A DNA stretch of 5,030 nucleotides from the NCBI GenBank assembly GCA_017964105.1, contig JAGCSP010000068.1, positions 1-5,030 of the forward strand. Reading direction: 5' to 3'. The DNA comes from Clostridia bacterium (GTDB lineage Bacteria; Bacillota; Clostridia; Christensenellales; UBA1242). Made by a program: the position numbers and the translations under genes. How positions within the stretch are numbered: position 1 is the stretch's first letter; each line of letters opens with the position of its first letter. Below the pieces are notes generated by a model. That model was given only the letters and a program-made list of their open reading frames with translations. It made no database searches and had not been told where the DNA came from. This document shows positions 1 to 5,030 of the stretch, in pieces.

Positions 1-183
1 TGCACATTCTTGTTTTTTTACATTTTCTATATCTGCATCACTTGGATTTTTTGGAATTTTTGCTTCTGGCACTTCTATGATGCGTACTTTGTCAAAACGA
101 GATAATCTTGTAGCATATTCATTTACTGCTTGTGTGTAATAATTTTCTTTAATAGTACCCACACACACTATCAAGCAATTCAT
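1..183 (-). CDS. rlmH: 23S rRNA pseudouridine-1915 N3-methyltransferase RlmH, N-terminal 61 residues (runs off the window)
   Basis: RlmH is a SPOUT-class, S-adenosylmethionine-dependent methyltransferase that methylates pseudouridine 1915 in helix 69 of 23S rRNA on the assembled 70S ribosome. The visible N-terminus begins MNCLIVCVGTIKENYY, then has NEYATRLSRFDKVRIIEVPE and a KIPKNPSDADIENVKKQE stretch. These match the family's conserved start (short beta strand, VGxxKExY, EYxxRLxxxxKxxIIExP, then an acidic helix). About 100 residues, including the SPOUT knot and cofactor site, lie outside the window. The ATG at 183-181 is one base past the stop of the upstream CPBP gene. A GGGGGT ribosome-binding site (198-193, nine bases before the ATG) lies inside that gene's 3' end, so the two are probably translationally coupled. 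Family identity is clear from sequence pattern and from synteny with walJ and the HtrA-type gene. Confidence 0.93.
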   Translation of the reverse strand, partial: MNCLIVCVGTIKENYYTQAVNEYATRLSRFDKVRIIEVPEAKIPKNPSDADIENVKKQECA

Positions 184-184
184 A

Positions 185-1330
185 CTAGATAAACCCCCAT
201 ATAAATGTGAATAGTGTTACTAGGAATCCAAGTATAAAACTGCCCACCAAGAACAAGTTGTCTTTTGATGTGGATTTATACACACTCGTCTGTTTTGGCA
301 TAACCACACTAAGTGGATTTTTCATTTCTTCGTATTCAAGATTTAGCATTGTATTTGTTGCAAGCATTGCCCTAATAGATTGATCTCTATCCAATACAAC
401 TGGGGCATTACGCACATCATAACTGCTAGATTTGTATGCGTTACCAATAGCTTTTTTGACTTTGCGTAAAATTGCCTGTTTATATAGAATTGTTACAAGC
501 CATAACAGAATCATAACAACAAGTACAAGTGCCACGGTAATTACAAGAATTACCACATACATATTCATTTTTCTAAATAAGCCATTAAATGCCTCGTAGA
601 AATTGCCAAGTGGCCACCCGTTTGCCTGGGCATAATCTAGGTATACTGAAATAAAGTTGTTTGTAAAGTGCACAATAATTGCTGGCCAAATATTTTTTGC
701 AACAACTGACACATAGCCCATAATAAGACCTAGCACAATTGCATAGCTTACTTGGTTAATGTTAAAGTGCAATAGTCCAAACAATACTGAACTCATAATA
801 ATGGATTTGGTAAAGCCCATATGCTTGGTGCCTTGCAACAACAAACCACGATGCATAAATTCTTCACACATTGCAGGTAATACGGCCACAAGCAATACAT
901 CCAAGAAGAAATTGGCAATACTGTAATCTGGTAACACTCCGGAAGAAAACACTAGTGGAGATTGATATCCCGTAAATTGAATAATACCAGTGAAGAATGT
1001 GCTGACAATAATATTGATAAAGAATGTGAGCACACCCATAAATAAACTAGTAAATACTATTGGCCAAGTAAGTTTGAAATAGTTGCACGTTTTAAATACA
1101 CTTGTAGGTGTAACTTTAATCATGCGGCAGTACAAATACATTGGCAACAAAAACATTAAGCCCACTTGAATGAGCACTGTGTAAAACACATCACTCCAAC
1201 GTGACCCGTCCATATACATAAAGCCATGTGATGCTAGTATTCGCACTATGCAAAAAAGCACCATGCATATAAAATATATCATGTAAGTTTTGTATATTGA
1301 TTTGCCTTTTTGCTCTGGTATGTATTCCAT
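185..1330 (-). CDS. CPBP family intramembrane glutamic protease (second of a tandem pair)
   Basis: This is a 381-residue polytopic membrane protein of the CPBP (CAAX protease and bacteriocin-processing, Abi) family, the bacterial relatives of eukaryotic Rce1. The core motifs are intact: E156-E157 with R161 (CEEFMHR), F184 and H188 with N190 (FGLLHFN), and H221 with N225 (HFTNN). In Rce1-type enzymes these build the glutamate/histidine active site inside the membrane. Hydrophobic segments lie near residues 16-34, 48-68, 90-117, 140-155, 175-187, 195-229, 257-284 and 359-381. Between the last two is a polar, positively charged linker of about 75 residues, so the protein is longer than a minimal CPBP domain. 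The start ATG has AGAGGGA just upstream and lies 13 nt after its paralogue's stop; rlmH follows after one base. Substrate is unknown. Family members process prenylated proteins or peptides, give bacteriocin self-immunity, or are uncharacterised. The fold call is secure; any specific role is not. Confidence 0.93.
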   Translation of the reverse strand: MEYIPEQKGKSIYKTYMIYFICMVLFCIVRILASHGFMYMDGSRWSDVFYTVLIQVGLMFLLPMYLYCRMIKVTPTSVFKTCNYFKLTWPIVFTSLFMGVLTFFINIIVSTFFTGIIQFTGYQSPLVFSSGVLPDYSIANFFLDVLLVAVLPAMCEEFMHRGLLLQGTKHMGFTKSIIMSSVLFGLLHFNINQVSYAIVLGLIMGYVSVVAKNIWPAIIVHFTNNFISVYLDYAQANGWPLGNFYEAFNGLFRKMNMYVVILVITVALVLVVMILLWLVTILYKQAILRKVKKAIGNAYKSSSYDVRNAPVVLDRDQSIRAMLATNTMLNLEYEEMKNPLSVVMPKQTSVYKSTSKDNLFLVGSFILGFLVTLFTFIWGFI

Positions 1331-1343
1331 TAGTCCCTCTAAA

Positions 1344-2336
1344 TTAAATATTTACCCAAGTTGTAATTGTATTTGTAATCCATATTACTGCGGCAATAAT
1401 TACTGCCATGTAGAAATAACCATTTTCCAATTTGTCTTGCGATTTTGCAAAATTAAATACATTGTCTTTTACTATTATATTCTCAGGTGCTGTATTTGTA
1501 TGTTTGTATTTATTCACTAAATACAAAATGCACAATATAAGCATCAATCCAGCAATTGATATAAAGCTGTACATTAGTACATTCCACCCATCATATAGCA
1601 TTATCCCATTGCCATCTACCAAATATGTACTTCCAGTTAGCGATAGTGTAATAACAATAGCATTATTGAGTAAATGCATTACTACTGAATACACCACACT
1701 GCCTGTAACATAAGCAAGCATAGTAAGAATTAATCCCAAGATTAATTGATAGAAAAATTGATTTAGTGAGCCATGCATTAGTGTAAATAATATTGCCACC
1801 ATAACAACGCTTGCCTTCACGCTATGCTTTGATAAAAATCCATTAAGCATAACTCTTCTATAAATTAATTCTTCGGCAATTGCAGGAAGTATTGCATAAC
1901 CAACAACTCCAAAGCAAATGCGCCACCATGTGTCCATCTTGTAACTTAAATCATTGGTTGCATTATAACCTAATTTTTGTAAAAGTACACTAATCCAATT
2001 TGTCATAGGTGCAATAGCAAACACGCAAATGCCAGCAAACAATATTGCAATAAATAAATATAAAACATTAAACCTTGGTTTTTGCCAAATTTTAATACTA
2101 TTCTTTTTGTGGTACAAAAAGTAAAACACCAAATAGCATAGTGGCGTAATTATTATTGCAATCAAACTTGCCACACGAGTTGTTGTAAACTCTTCATATT
2201 TCATACCCGCAAGTGAAGCAATAATCATAAACAAAAGTGATATTGCCACTATAATGACGCAGCGCAATGAAATTACATACATATAATTTTTATTTGCGTC
2301 TAAGCAAGTGTAATTGTTGCGTATTTCGTGTTGCAT
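1344..2336 (-). CDS. CPBP family intramembrane glutamic protease (first of a tandem pair)
   Basis: This 330-residue polytopic membrane protein is a paralogue of the next gene downstream. The catalytic motifs are complete: E155-E156 with R160 (AEELIYR), F184 and H188 (FTLMHGS), and H221 with N225 (HLLNN). They fall at almost the same residue numbers as in the neighbour, which fits an old tandem duplication. Membrane segments are likely near residues 22-44, 55-75, 90-112, 138-154, 174-188, 195-230, 251-274 and 307-329. A polar linker (about 275-306) precedes the final segment. The start is well fixed: GAGGAG (2347-2342) lies five bases before the ATG. The gene is the first after the htrA terminator, so its promoter should lie in the AT-rich gap at 2350-2412; the downstream CPBP gene and rlmH probably share the transcript. 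The substrate cannot be read from sequence. All proposed catalytic residues are present, so it is expected to be active. Confidence 0.93.
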   Translation of the reverse strand: MQHEIRNNYTCLDANKNYMYVISLRCVIIVAISLLFMIIASLAGMKYEEFTTTRVASLIAIIITPLCYLVFYFLYHKKNSIKIWQKPRFNVLYLFIAILFAGICVFAIAPMTNWISVLLQKLGYNATNDLSYKMDTWWRICFGVVGYAILPAIAEELIYRRVMLNGFLSKHSVKASVVMVAILFTLMHGSLNQFFYQLILGLILTMLAYVTGSVVYSVVMHLLNNAIVITLSLTGSTYLVDGNGIMLYDGWNVLMYSFISIAGLMLILCILYLVNKYKHTNTAPENIIVKDNVFNFAKSQDKLENGYFYMAVIIAAVIWITNTITTWVNI

Positions 2337-2350
2337 ATTATCTCCTCGGC

Positions 2351-2412
2351 ATTATAAATACAATTTTATTTTATAATATAAATAAAATAAAAGCAAGCAA
2401 ACAAAAGCAACC
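2351..2412 (-). promoter_or_regulatory. Probable promoter region of the CPBP-CPBP-rlmH operon (exact boxes ambiguous)
   Basis: A terminator lies just upstream and a well-spaced ribosome-binding site just downstream, so a promoter is expected here. On the minus strand a TATAAT hexamer occurs at 2356-2351 but has no good -35 box. Further upstream are two overlapping TTGCTT hexamers (about 2401-2392), which sit 16-17 bases from TATTAT or TAAAAT. The sequence is so AT-rich that several -10 candidates compete, and I cannot choose one. Confidence 0.4.
2364..2392. repeat. Perfect all-A/T inverted repeat upstream of the CPBP operon
   Basis: The 11-base arms 2364-2374 (ttttattttat) and 2382-2392 (ataaaataaaa) are exact reverse complements separated by 7 bases. 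The dyad lies in the gap between the htrA terminator and the first CPBP gene and overlaps the most plausible promoter region. It could be an operator, an UP-like AT tract, or chance in an AT-rich spacer. The symmetry is certain; a function is not. Confidence 0.4.
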
Positions 2413-2440
2413 AAAAAAAGCAGTAATTTATTTACTGCTT
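2413..2440 (-). terminator. Rho-independent terminator of htrA, overlapping its stop codon
   Basis: On the minus strand a perfect 9-bp stem (AAGCAGTAA at 2440-2432 with TTACTGCTT at 2426-2418) closes a 5-base loop. The transcript then runs on in U (2419-2413 reads TTTTTTT, its first two bases also in the stem). The 5' arm is exactly the last two sense codons plus the stop codon of htrA. The stem is AT-rich but perfect, and its position fits termination of htrA before the CPBP operon. Confidence 0.8.
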
Positions 2441-3460
2441 ACTAATTATATTTGGATTTGTAGCCAAATTTATATAACTTTCTTTATATATGCCACCTTG
2501 TACAAAACCAATTTTTATTTCATCACCTGCATTAGTTTTAAATAATTCATCTCTAAGGTCAAGCATATTAGTAATTTTCTTACCATTAAACTTAGTGATT
2601 ACATCGCCTTGTTTTATTCCACTTGTCTTTAGTGGACTAGATGGGCTTATATCTAAGATATAAACACCATTGCTAAGATGTGTATCGCCATAGTAACATG
2701 CTATCTCACTATCGTATCCATAAACTCCAATATATGGAGCCACATAATCATCATTTTTGATTAAATTAGAAAGCAATGATTGTATGCTTTTACTTGGAAT
2801 AGCAAAGCCAATACCTTCGCCACCGCTTATTTTTAATGTATTTATTCCCACTACTTCGCCTTTGGCATTAATAAGTGGTCCACCAGAATTGCCAGGGTTA
2901 ATGCTTGCATCATGCTGAATTAAGTTTTGCATATACGCCTCACCCGCATATGTGTTTACTCTAATAGTTCTATTTAGGGCGCTTACAATACCTTTGGTAA
3001 AAGTATGCTTCAAAGTAAGACTCAAAGGGGTGCCAACGGCAAGCACATCTTCGCCAACCATCACGCTATCTGTGTCGGCAAGCTTTAAATATGGCAATGT
3101 AGCATTTGCACGCACCACAGCAATATCTTGCGCACTATCATCAAACACAAGCACACCTTTCACACTATCGCCACCATATAAGTGCACGCTAATGTTTGAT
3201 GGATTTGAAATCACATGCGAATTAGTTAGCACATACCCACCACTTGCTACACACACACCAGAGCCAACTGCCGTGCCATCGGAATCGGTAGAACTTATGC
3301 CCACCACAGCAGGGGCAACAGCCTCAGCAAGTTGCGGAACATACGTTGTATCACTAAATGAAATAAATTCTTCTTTTAATGAAGTGTTTTTCCCATCACT
3401 AAAAAACGAACAACCTACAAATAATACACAACATAACGCAAAAATCACAACTTTTTTCAT
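2432..3460 (-). CDS. htrA: HtrA/DegP-type trypsin-like serine protease with one PDZ domain, predicted lipoprotein
   Basis: This 342-residue protein is an extracytoplasmic quality-control protease of the S1C (HtrA) family, which degrades or refolds damaged envelope and secreted proteins. The N-terminus MKKVVIFALCCVLFVGC is a short signal sequence ending in a lipobox-like FVGC, so C17 may be lipidated and anchor the protein outside the membrane. The protease domain (about 40-235) has the whole triad: H82 (LTNSHVIS), D112 (QDIAVV) and S192 (NPGNSGGP), plus IGFAIP at 217-222. A single PDZ domain (about 242-333) follows, with SSPLKTSGIKQGDVITKFNG. Bacillus homologues usually have a transmembrane anchor instead. 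The gene lies between walJ and rlmH, the place of htrC (yyxA) in B. subtilis. The ATG is supported by GAGGTG five bases upstream, though ATG and ribosome-binding site fall in a hairpin. Family is certain; which HtrA paralogue it corresponds to rests on position. Confidence 0.94.
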   Translation of the reverse strand: MKKVVIFALCCVLFVGCSFFSDGKNTSLKEEFISFSDTTYVPQLAEAVAPAVVGISSTDSDGTAVGSGVCVASGGYVLTNSHVISNPSNISVHLYGGDSVKGVLVFDDSAQDIAVVRANATLPYLKLADTDSVMVGEDVLAVGTPLSLTLKHTFTKGIVSALNRTIRVNTYAGEAYMQNLIQHDASINPGNSGGPLINAKGEVVGINTLKISGGEGIGFAIPSKSIQSLLSNLIKNDDYVAPYIGVYGYDSEIACYYGDTHLSNGVYILDISPSSPLKTSGIKQGDVITKFNGKKITNMLDLRDELFKTNAGDEIKIGFVQGGIYKESYINLATNPNIISKQ

Positions 3461-3480
3461 AAAAACACCTCGTTTTTATG
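3458..3480 (-). promoter_or_regulatory. Hairpin enclosing the htrA ribosome-binding site and start codon
   Basis: The 9-base arms cataaaaac (3458-3466) and gtttttatg (3472-3480) are exact reverse complements with a 5-base spacer, acctc. In the htrA mRNA the loop would be GAGGU, which is the ribosome-binding site core, and the 3' arm would end with the AUG start codon. The stem is mostly A-U with a G-C pair at each end, so it should melt easily. This layout could slow initiation until heat, a ribosome or a factor opens it. The symmetry is seen directly; a regulatory role is inferred. It could equally be a DNA operator or chance. Confidence 0.45.
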
Positions 3481-3495
3481 TTATTTTGTGTAAAA

Positions 3496-3509
3496 TTTAT
3501 AAAATTATA
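3496..3509 (-). promoter_or_regulatory. Candidate -10 elements for htrA
   Basis: The minus strand carries TATAAT (3509-3504) and TATAAA (3501-3496) 35-50 bases before the htrA ATG, just after the walJ terminator. No convincing -35 box at 16-18 bases is visible, and any -35 would fall in the terminator hairpin. Either hexamer would give a leader of roughly 30-40 nt that includes the start-codon hairpin. The call rests mainly on position. Confidence 0.35.
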
Positions 3510-3533
3510 AAAAATACACTAATTTTTTAGTGT
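3509..3533 (-). terminator. Hairpin terminator after walJ
   Basis: A 7-bp perfect stem (ACACTAA at 3533-3527, TTAGTGT at 3522-3516) with a 4-base loop is followed on the minus strand by A then TTTTTT (3514-3509). It sits 11 bases after the walJ stop codon. The plus strand also has a T run after the stem (3536-3542), so it could work in both directions, but there is no plus-strand gene leading into it. The stem is short, so it may be leaky. Confidence 0.6.
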
Positions 3534-3544
3534 CATTTTTTTAA

Positions 3545-4336
3545 TTATTTTAAGTTGAAAATGGTGCCAATTTTGTGTGCCGGCGCTACATCAATTTTTA
3601 TGTTTACTCCTTCACTAATGCCTTGTGAATTTAAATAATTTGTTACACACTGATAAGCAGTTTCTGGTGTGTTATTTTCTTCGCTTAGGTGTGCTAGTAC
3701 CACTTGCTTAGTTCCAGCTAATGCAAGTTTGGCAACTGCCACCGCACAATCGTCATTGCTAAGATGACCATTAGAGGACAATATCCTAGTTTTTAGTACT
3801 GGTGTGTAGTGTGGGTTTGCAATTAACATTGCTTTATCGTGATTACTCTCCAAAATCACCAACTTACTACCAAACAAATGTAATAGCACTTGGTCACTCA
3901 TATGCCCAAGGTCTGTGGCGTAACTTACTTTTGTATCACCGCAAGCAATGGTGTATCCCACACAACAATCTACATCATGTGGAAGTTTGAAACTTGTTAC
4001 TTCAAAATCACCAATAACAAATGGCTTATCATCAAATGACATCAATTGTTCTTGTTTCACTTTCTCCAATTTGAGCGCTAATGCTTGTGTGCCATCAATA
4101 TGACAATAAATTTTTGTGCCATACTTTCTTGCAAATGTGGCAATACCTTTGGTGTGATCGCTATGAACATGTGTATTTAATATTGCATCAATTTGGCTTG
4201 GGGCAATATTTAAAGCTTTTAGTTTTAATTCCACTTCGCTACATGTAATACCAAGGTCTATTAAAATTTTTGTATTATCTGTCCATAGTAAAACGCTATT
4301 ACCTTTACTGCTAGACGCAAGTGTTGTTACTCTCAT
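3545..4336 (-). CDS. walJ: WalJ/YycJ-type MBL-fold metallo-hydrolase
   Basis: This 263-residue cytoplasmic metallo-beta-lactamase-fold hydrolase has the full length of the family. It opens MRVTTLASSSKGNSVLL, the family's glycine/serine-rich first strand, and has the zinc motif H56-x-H58-x-D60-H61 (THVHSDH). Further family marks are H120 (KLPHD), D142 (YATDLGH), ESNHD at 163-167, NGHLSN around H191 and LAHLSEENN around H216. WalJ is encoded at the end of the walRK two-component operon in many Bacillota. It has been implicated in coordinating cell division with DNA replication and is suggested to act on nucleic acid, but its substrate is not settled. The ATG has AAGGA (4348-4344) seven bases upstream. 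It has its own extended -10 promoter and is flanked by terminators on both sides. walR, walK, walH and walI are not directly upstream here; an M1 peptidase remnant is. Confidence 0.92.
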   Translation of the reverse strand: MRVTTLASSSKGNSVLLWTDNTKILIDLGITCSEVELKLKALNIAPSQIDAILNTHVHSDHTKGIATFARKYGTKIYCHIDGTQALALKLEKVKQEQLMSFDDKPFVIGDFEVTSFKLPHDVDCCVGYTIACGDTKVSYATDLGHMSDQVLLHLFGSKLVILESNHDKAMLIANPHYTPVLKTRILSSNGHLSNDDCAVAVAKLALAGTKQVVLAHLSEENNTPETAYQCVTNYLNSQGISEGVNIKIDVAPAHKIGTIFNLK

Positions 4337-4359
4337 TTGTGTTTCCTTATTGCAAAACT

Positions 4360-4368
4360 ATTGTAACA
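4360..4368 (-). promoter_or_regulatory. Extended -10 promoter of walJ
   Basis: The minus strand reads TGTTACAAT (4368-4360), a TG-N-TACAAT extended -10 box with five of six consensus bases. It lies 23 bases upstream of the walJ ATG and just after the terminator of the M1-like gene. The -35 region is T-rich without a good match, which is common for extended -10 promoters. The predicted leader is short (around 15-20 nt) and still contains the ribosome-binding site. Confidence 0.55.
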
Positions 4369-4390
4369 CAAAAAACTAAAACAATAAAAT

Positions 4391-4423
4391 AAAAAGAGCG
4401 CACATATTTTATGTACGTTCTTT
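4391..4423 (-). terminator. Strong hairpin terminator after the M1-like peptidase gene
   Basis: Arms 4410-4423 and 4393-4406 pair over 14 positions with one A/C mismatch and one G-U pair, closing a 3-base loop. On the minus strand the hairpin is followed by TTTTTATTTTAT. It starts 8 bases after the stop codon at 4433-4431. A T run on the other side (4421-4425) means it could also stop plus-strand transcription. It separates this gene from the walJ promoter. Confidence 0.85.
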
Positions 4424-4430
4424 TTCGTTT

Positions 4431-5030
4431 TTATAATTTTACTTTACCTTCTAGCCAACTATTTATGTAAGGCCGCATTTCACGCTTGCTAACTTTTTCT
4501 AATGTATCAATAAAATTGTCTGGCGTTACATTGGTAAATTTGTATTTATCAAAATAGGTGGCAAGCACTTTCATCAGTTTATTATACCCTATTACCTGCG
4601 AGATATTGTCAAAAAGTAGTGCTCCTTTGACATAAGTTAGATATACATACTCTGCTTCACTCTTATAATCTGCAATATTCCTATTCATGCTAGTATCAAT
4701 ATTTCCAAGAACTTTTGTGTAGATATCTACAAAGGTGTGATAGTTATCCATTGTGGACTGCATGAGCGCATCATAGTTCACACCATAGTTTTCGTTTGCT
4801 TTGTAAAACACTGCACACGAATAATCTGTAAGACCTTCATCAAGCCAACCAAATCTATATGCATCACTACCCACAAGGCCATACCACCATTGATGTGCAG
4901 TTTCGTACTTCCTGCTGAAATGTTTTTTTCATTTAGTCTCCATCAAAAATCATCATCGACAATTAATCCTTTTCTACGTATAGTAATTGTCTCTGTTTTT
5001 CCTAAATAAATGTTAGCCTTCTAATTTAAA
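4431..5030 (-). pseudogene. M1-type (gluzincin) metallopeptidase, C-terminal part intact, upstream part broken, runs off the window
   Basis: The open stretch (4928-4431) reads YETAHQWWYGLVGSD then GWLDEGLTDYS. This is the M1 signature HExxH-x18-E with exact spacing: the second His is codon 4895-4893 and the Glu is codon 4838-4836. Further on, LTYVKGALLF supplies the conserved Tyr of M1 enzymes, and the protein ends EGKVKL, like the short bacterial M1 peptidases without a long helical C-terminal domain. The first zinc His is Tyr here (codon 4907-4905). Just upstream the frame meets TGA (4931-4929) with no plausible start. The next 100 bases carry family-like pieces in other frames: IYLGKTETIT and KGLIV (5020-4946), then MIFDGD, a TAA, and MKKTFQQEV (4956-4906). 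Their spacing to HExxH is close to what the family would have. The simplest reading is a once-continuous gene with several frameshifts and stops. A GTG at 4874-4872 opens a 147-codon frame but lies inside the catalytic domain and is not a credible start. Sequence errors near the window edge could mimic decay. Confidence 0.72.

Noticed and set aside
1290..1713. Two overlapping plus-strand open frames (1290-1520 and 1432-1713) opposite the CPBP genes
   Set aside because: Both are Cys/Tyr/Ile-rich complements of membrane-helix codons, have no family resemblance, and conflict with two well-supported minus-strand genes.
2267..2545. Plus-strand open frame of 92 codons crossing the CPBP-htrA gap
   Set aside because: It spans the 5' end of one gene, an AT-rich promoter gap, a terminator and the 3' end of another gene; it is rich in Lys, Tyr, Ile and Phe as expected from AT-rich DNA, and no ribosome-binding site or domain is evident.
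2952..3530. 192-codon open frame on the plus strand opposite htrA
   Set aside because: It lies wholly antisense to a gene with a complete catalytic triad, has no recognisable domain, and its length follows from the codon bias of the opposite strand. It also reads through the htrA start hairpin and promoter region.
3516..3533. CIRCE heat-shock operator upstream of htrA
   Set aside because: The dyad ACACTAA-N4-TTAGTGT does not match the TTAGCACTC-N9-GAGTGCTAA pattern and is better explained as the walJ terminator.
3802..3990. Plus-strand open frame of 62 codons inside walJ
   Set aside because: It is antisense to conserved walJ motifs and has no independent support.
4336..4372. 8-base inverted repeat (tttgtgtt / aacacaaa) around the walJ leader
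   Set aside because: The upstream arm overlaps the -10 box, so it would not be in the mRNA if the promoter call is right, and the 21-base spacer makes a hairpin weak. A chance match in AT-rich sequence is likely.
4943..4945. TGA read as Trp (alternative genetic code), because it is followed by TGG in a coding-like frame
   Set aside because: Trp residues checked in the intact genes use TGG, none of these genes needs TGA read-through, and the same region has other stops (TAG, TAA) and frame changes that recoding would not fix.
4737..5009. Plus-strand open frame of 90 codons near the window end
   Set aside because: It is antisense to the M1 signature region (HQWWYG, WLDEGL), which is unambiguous on the minus strand, and its sequence resembles nothing I know.

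Overview
The window is an AT-rich stretch in which every supportable gene lies on the minus strand. In transcription order (high to low coordinate) these are a broken M1-type metallopeptidase, walJ (yycJ), an htrA-type serine protease, two tandem CPBP intramembrane proteases, and the 5' end of rlmH. The gene order walJ - htr-type protease - rlmH is the tail of the walRKHIJ region of Bacillota such as Bacillus subtilis. Together with the AT richness, the strong Shine-Dalgarno sequences and the short U-tailed terminators, this points to a low-GC Bacillota, possibly an uncultured Clostridia or related lineage. I cannot name the genus. TGG is the Trp codon where I checked it, and nothing calls for an altered genetic code.

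Layout: 5030-4431 is the M1-like peptidase. Its C-terminal part is clean, but its upstream part is riddled with stops and frame changes right up to the window edge. It ends in a strong hairpin terminator (about 4423-4391). walJ (4336-3545) has its own extended -10 promoter and its own hairpin terminator, so it looks monocistronic. htrA (3460-2432) encodes a predicted lipoprotein with a complete catalytic triad and one PDZ domain. A perfect inverted repeat holds its start codon in the stem and its ribosome-binding site in the loop. Its terminator uses its own last two codons and stop codon as one stem arm. The two CPBP proteases (2336-1344 and 1330-185) and rlmH (183 onward) are separated by 13 nt and 1 nt and look like one operon. 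Its promoter probably lies in the very AT-rich gap at 2350-2412.

Biologically, this is a proteolysis-rich cell-envelope neighbourhood: an extracytoplasmic quality-control protease (HtrA), two membrane-embedded glutamyl proteases (CPBP), a secreted or surface-type M1 peptidase remnant, and WalJ, a metallo-hydrolase historically linked to cell-wall and DNA-replication coordination. rlmH, a ribosome-modification gene, travels with them through conserved synteny rather than any obvious shared function. The most notable points are the CPBP pair placed inside an otherwise conserved gene order, the possible RNA switch at the htrA start, and the decay or sequence-quality problem in the M1 gene at the window edge. 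I found no clear new defence or mobile system, no RNA gene, no CRISPR array and no insertion sequence.
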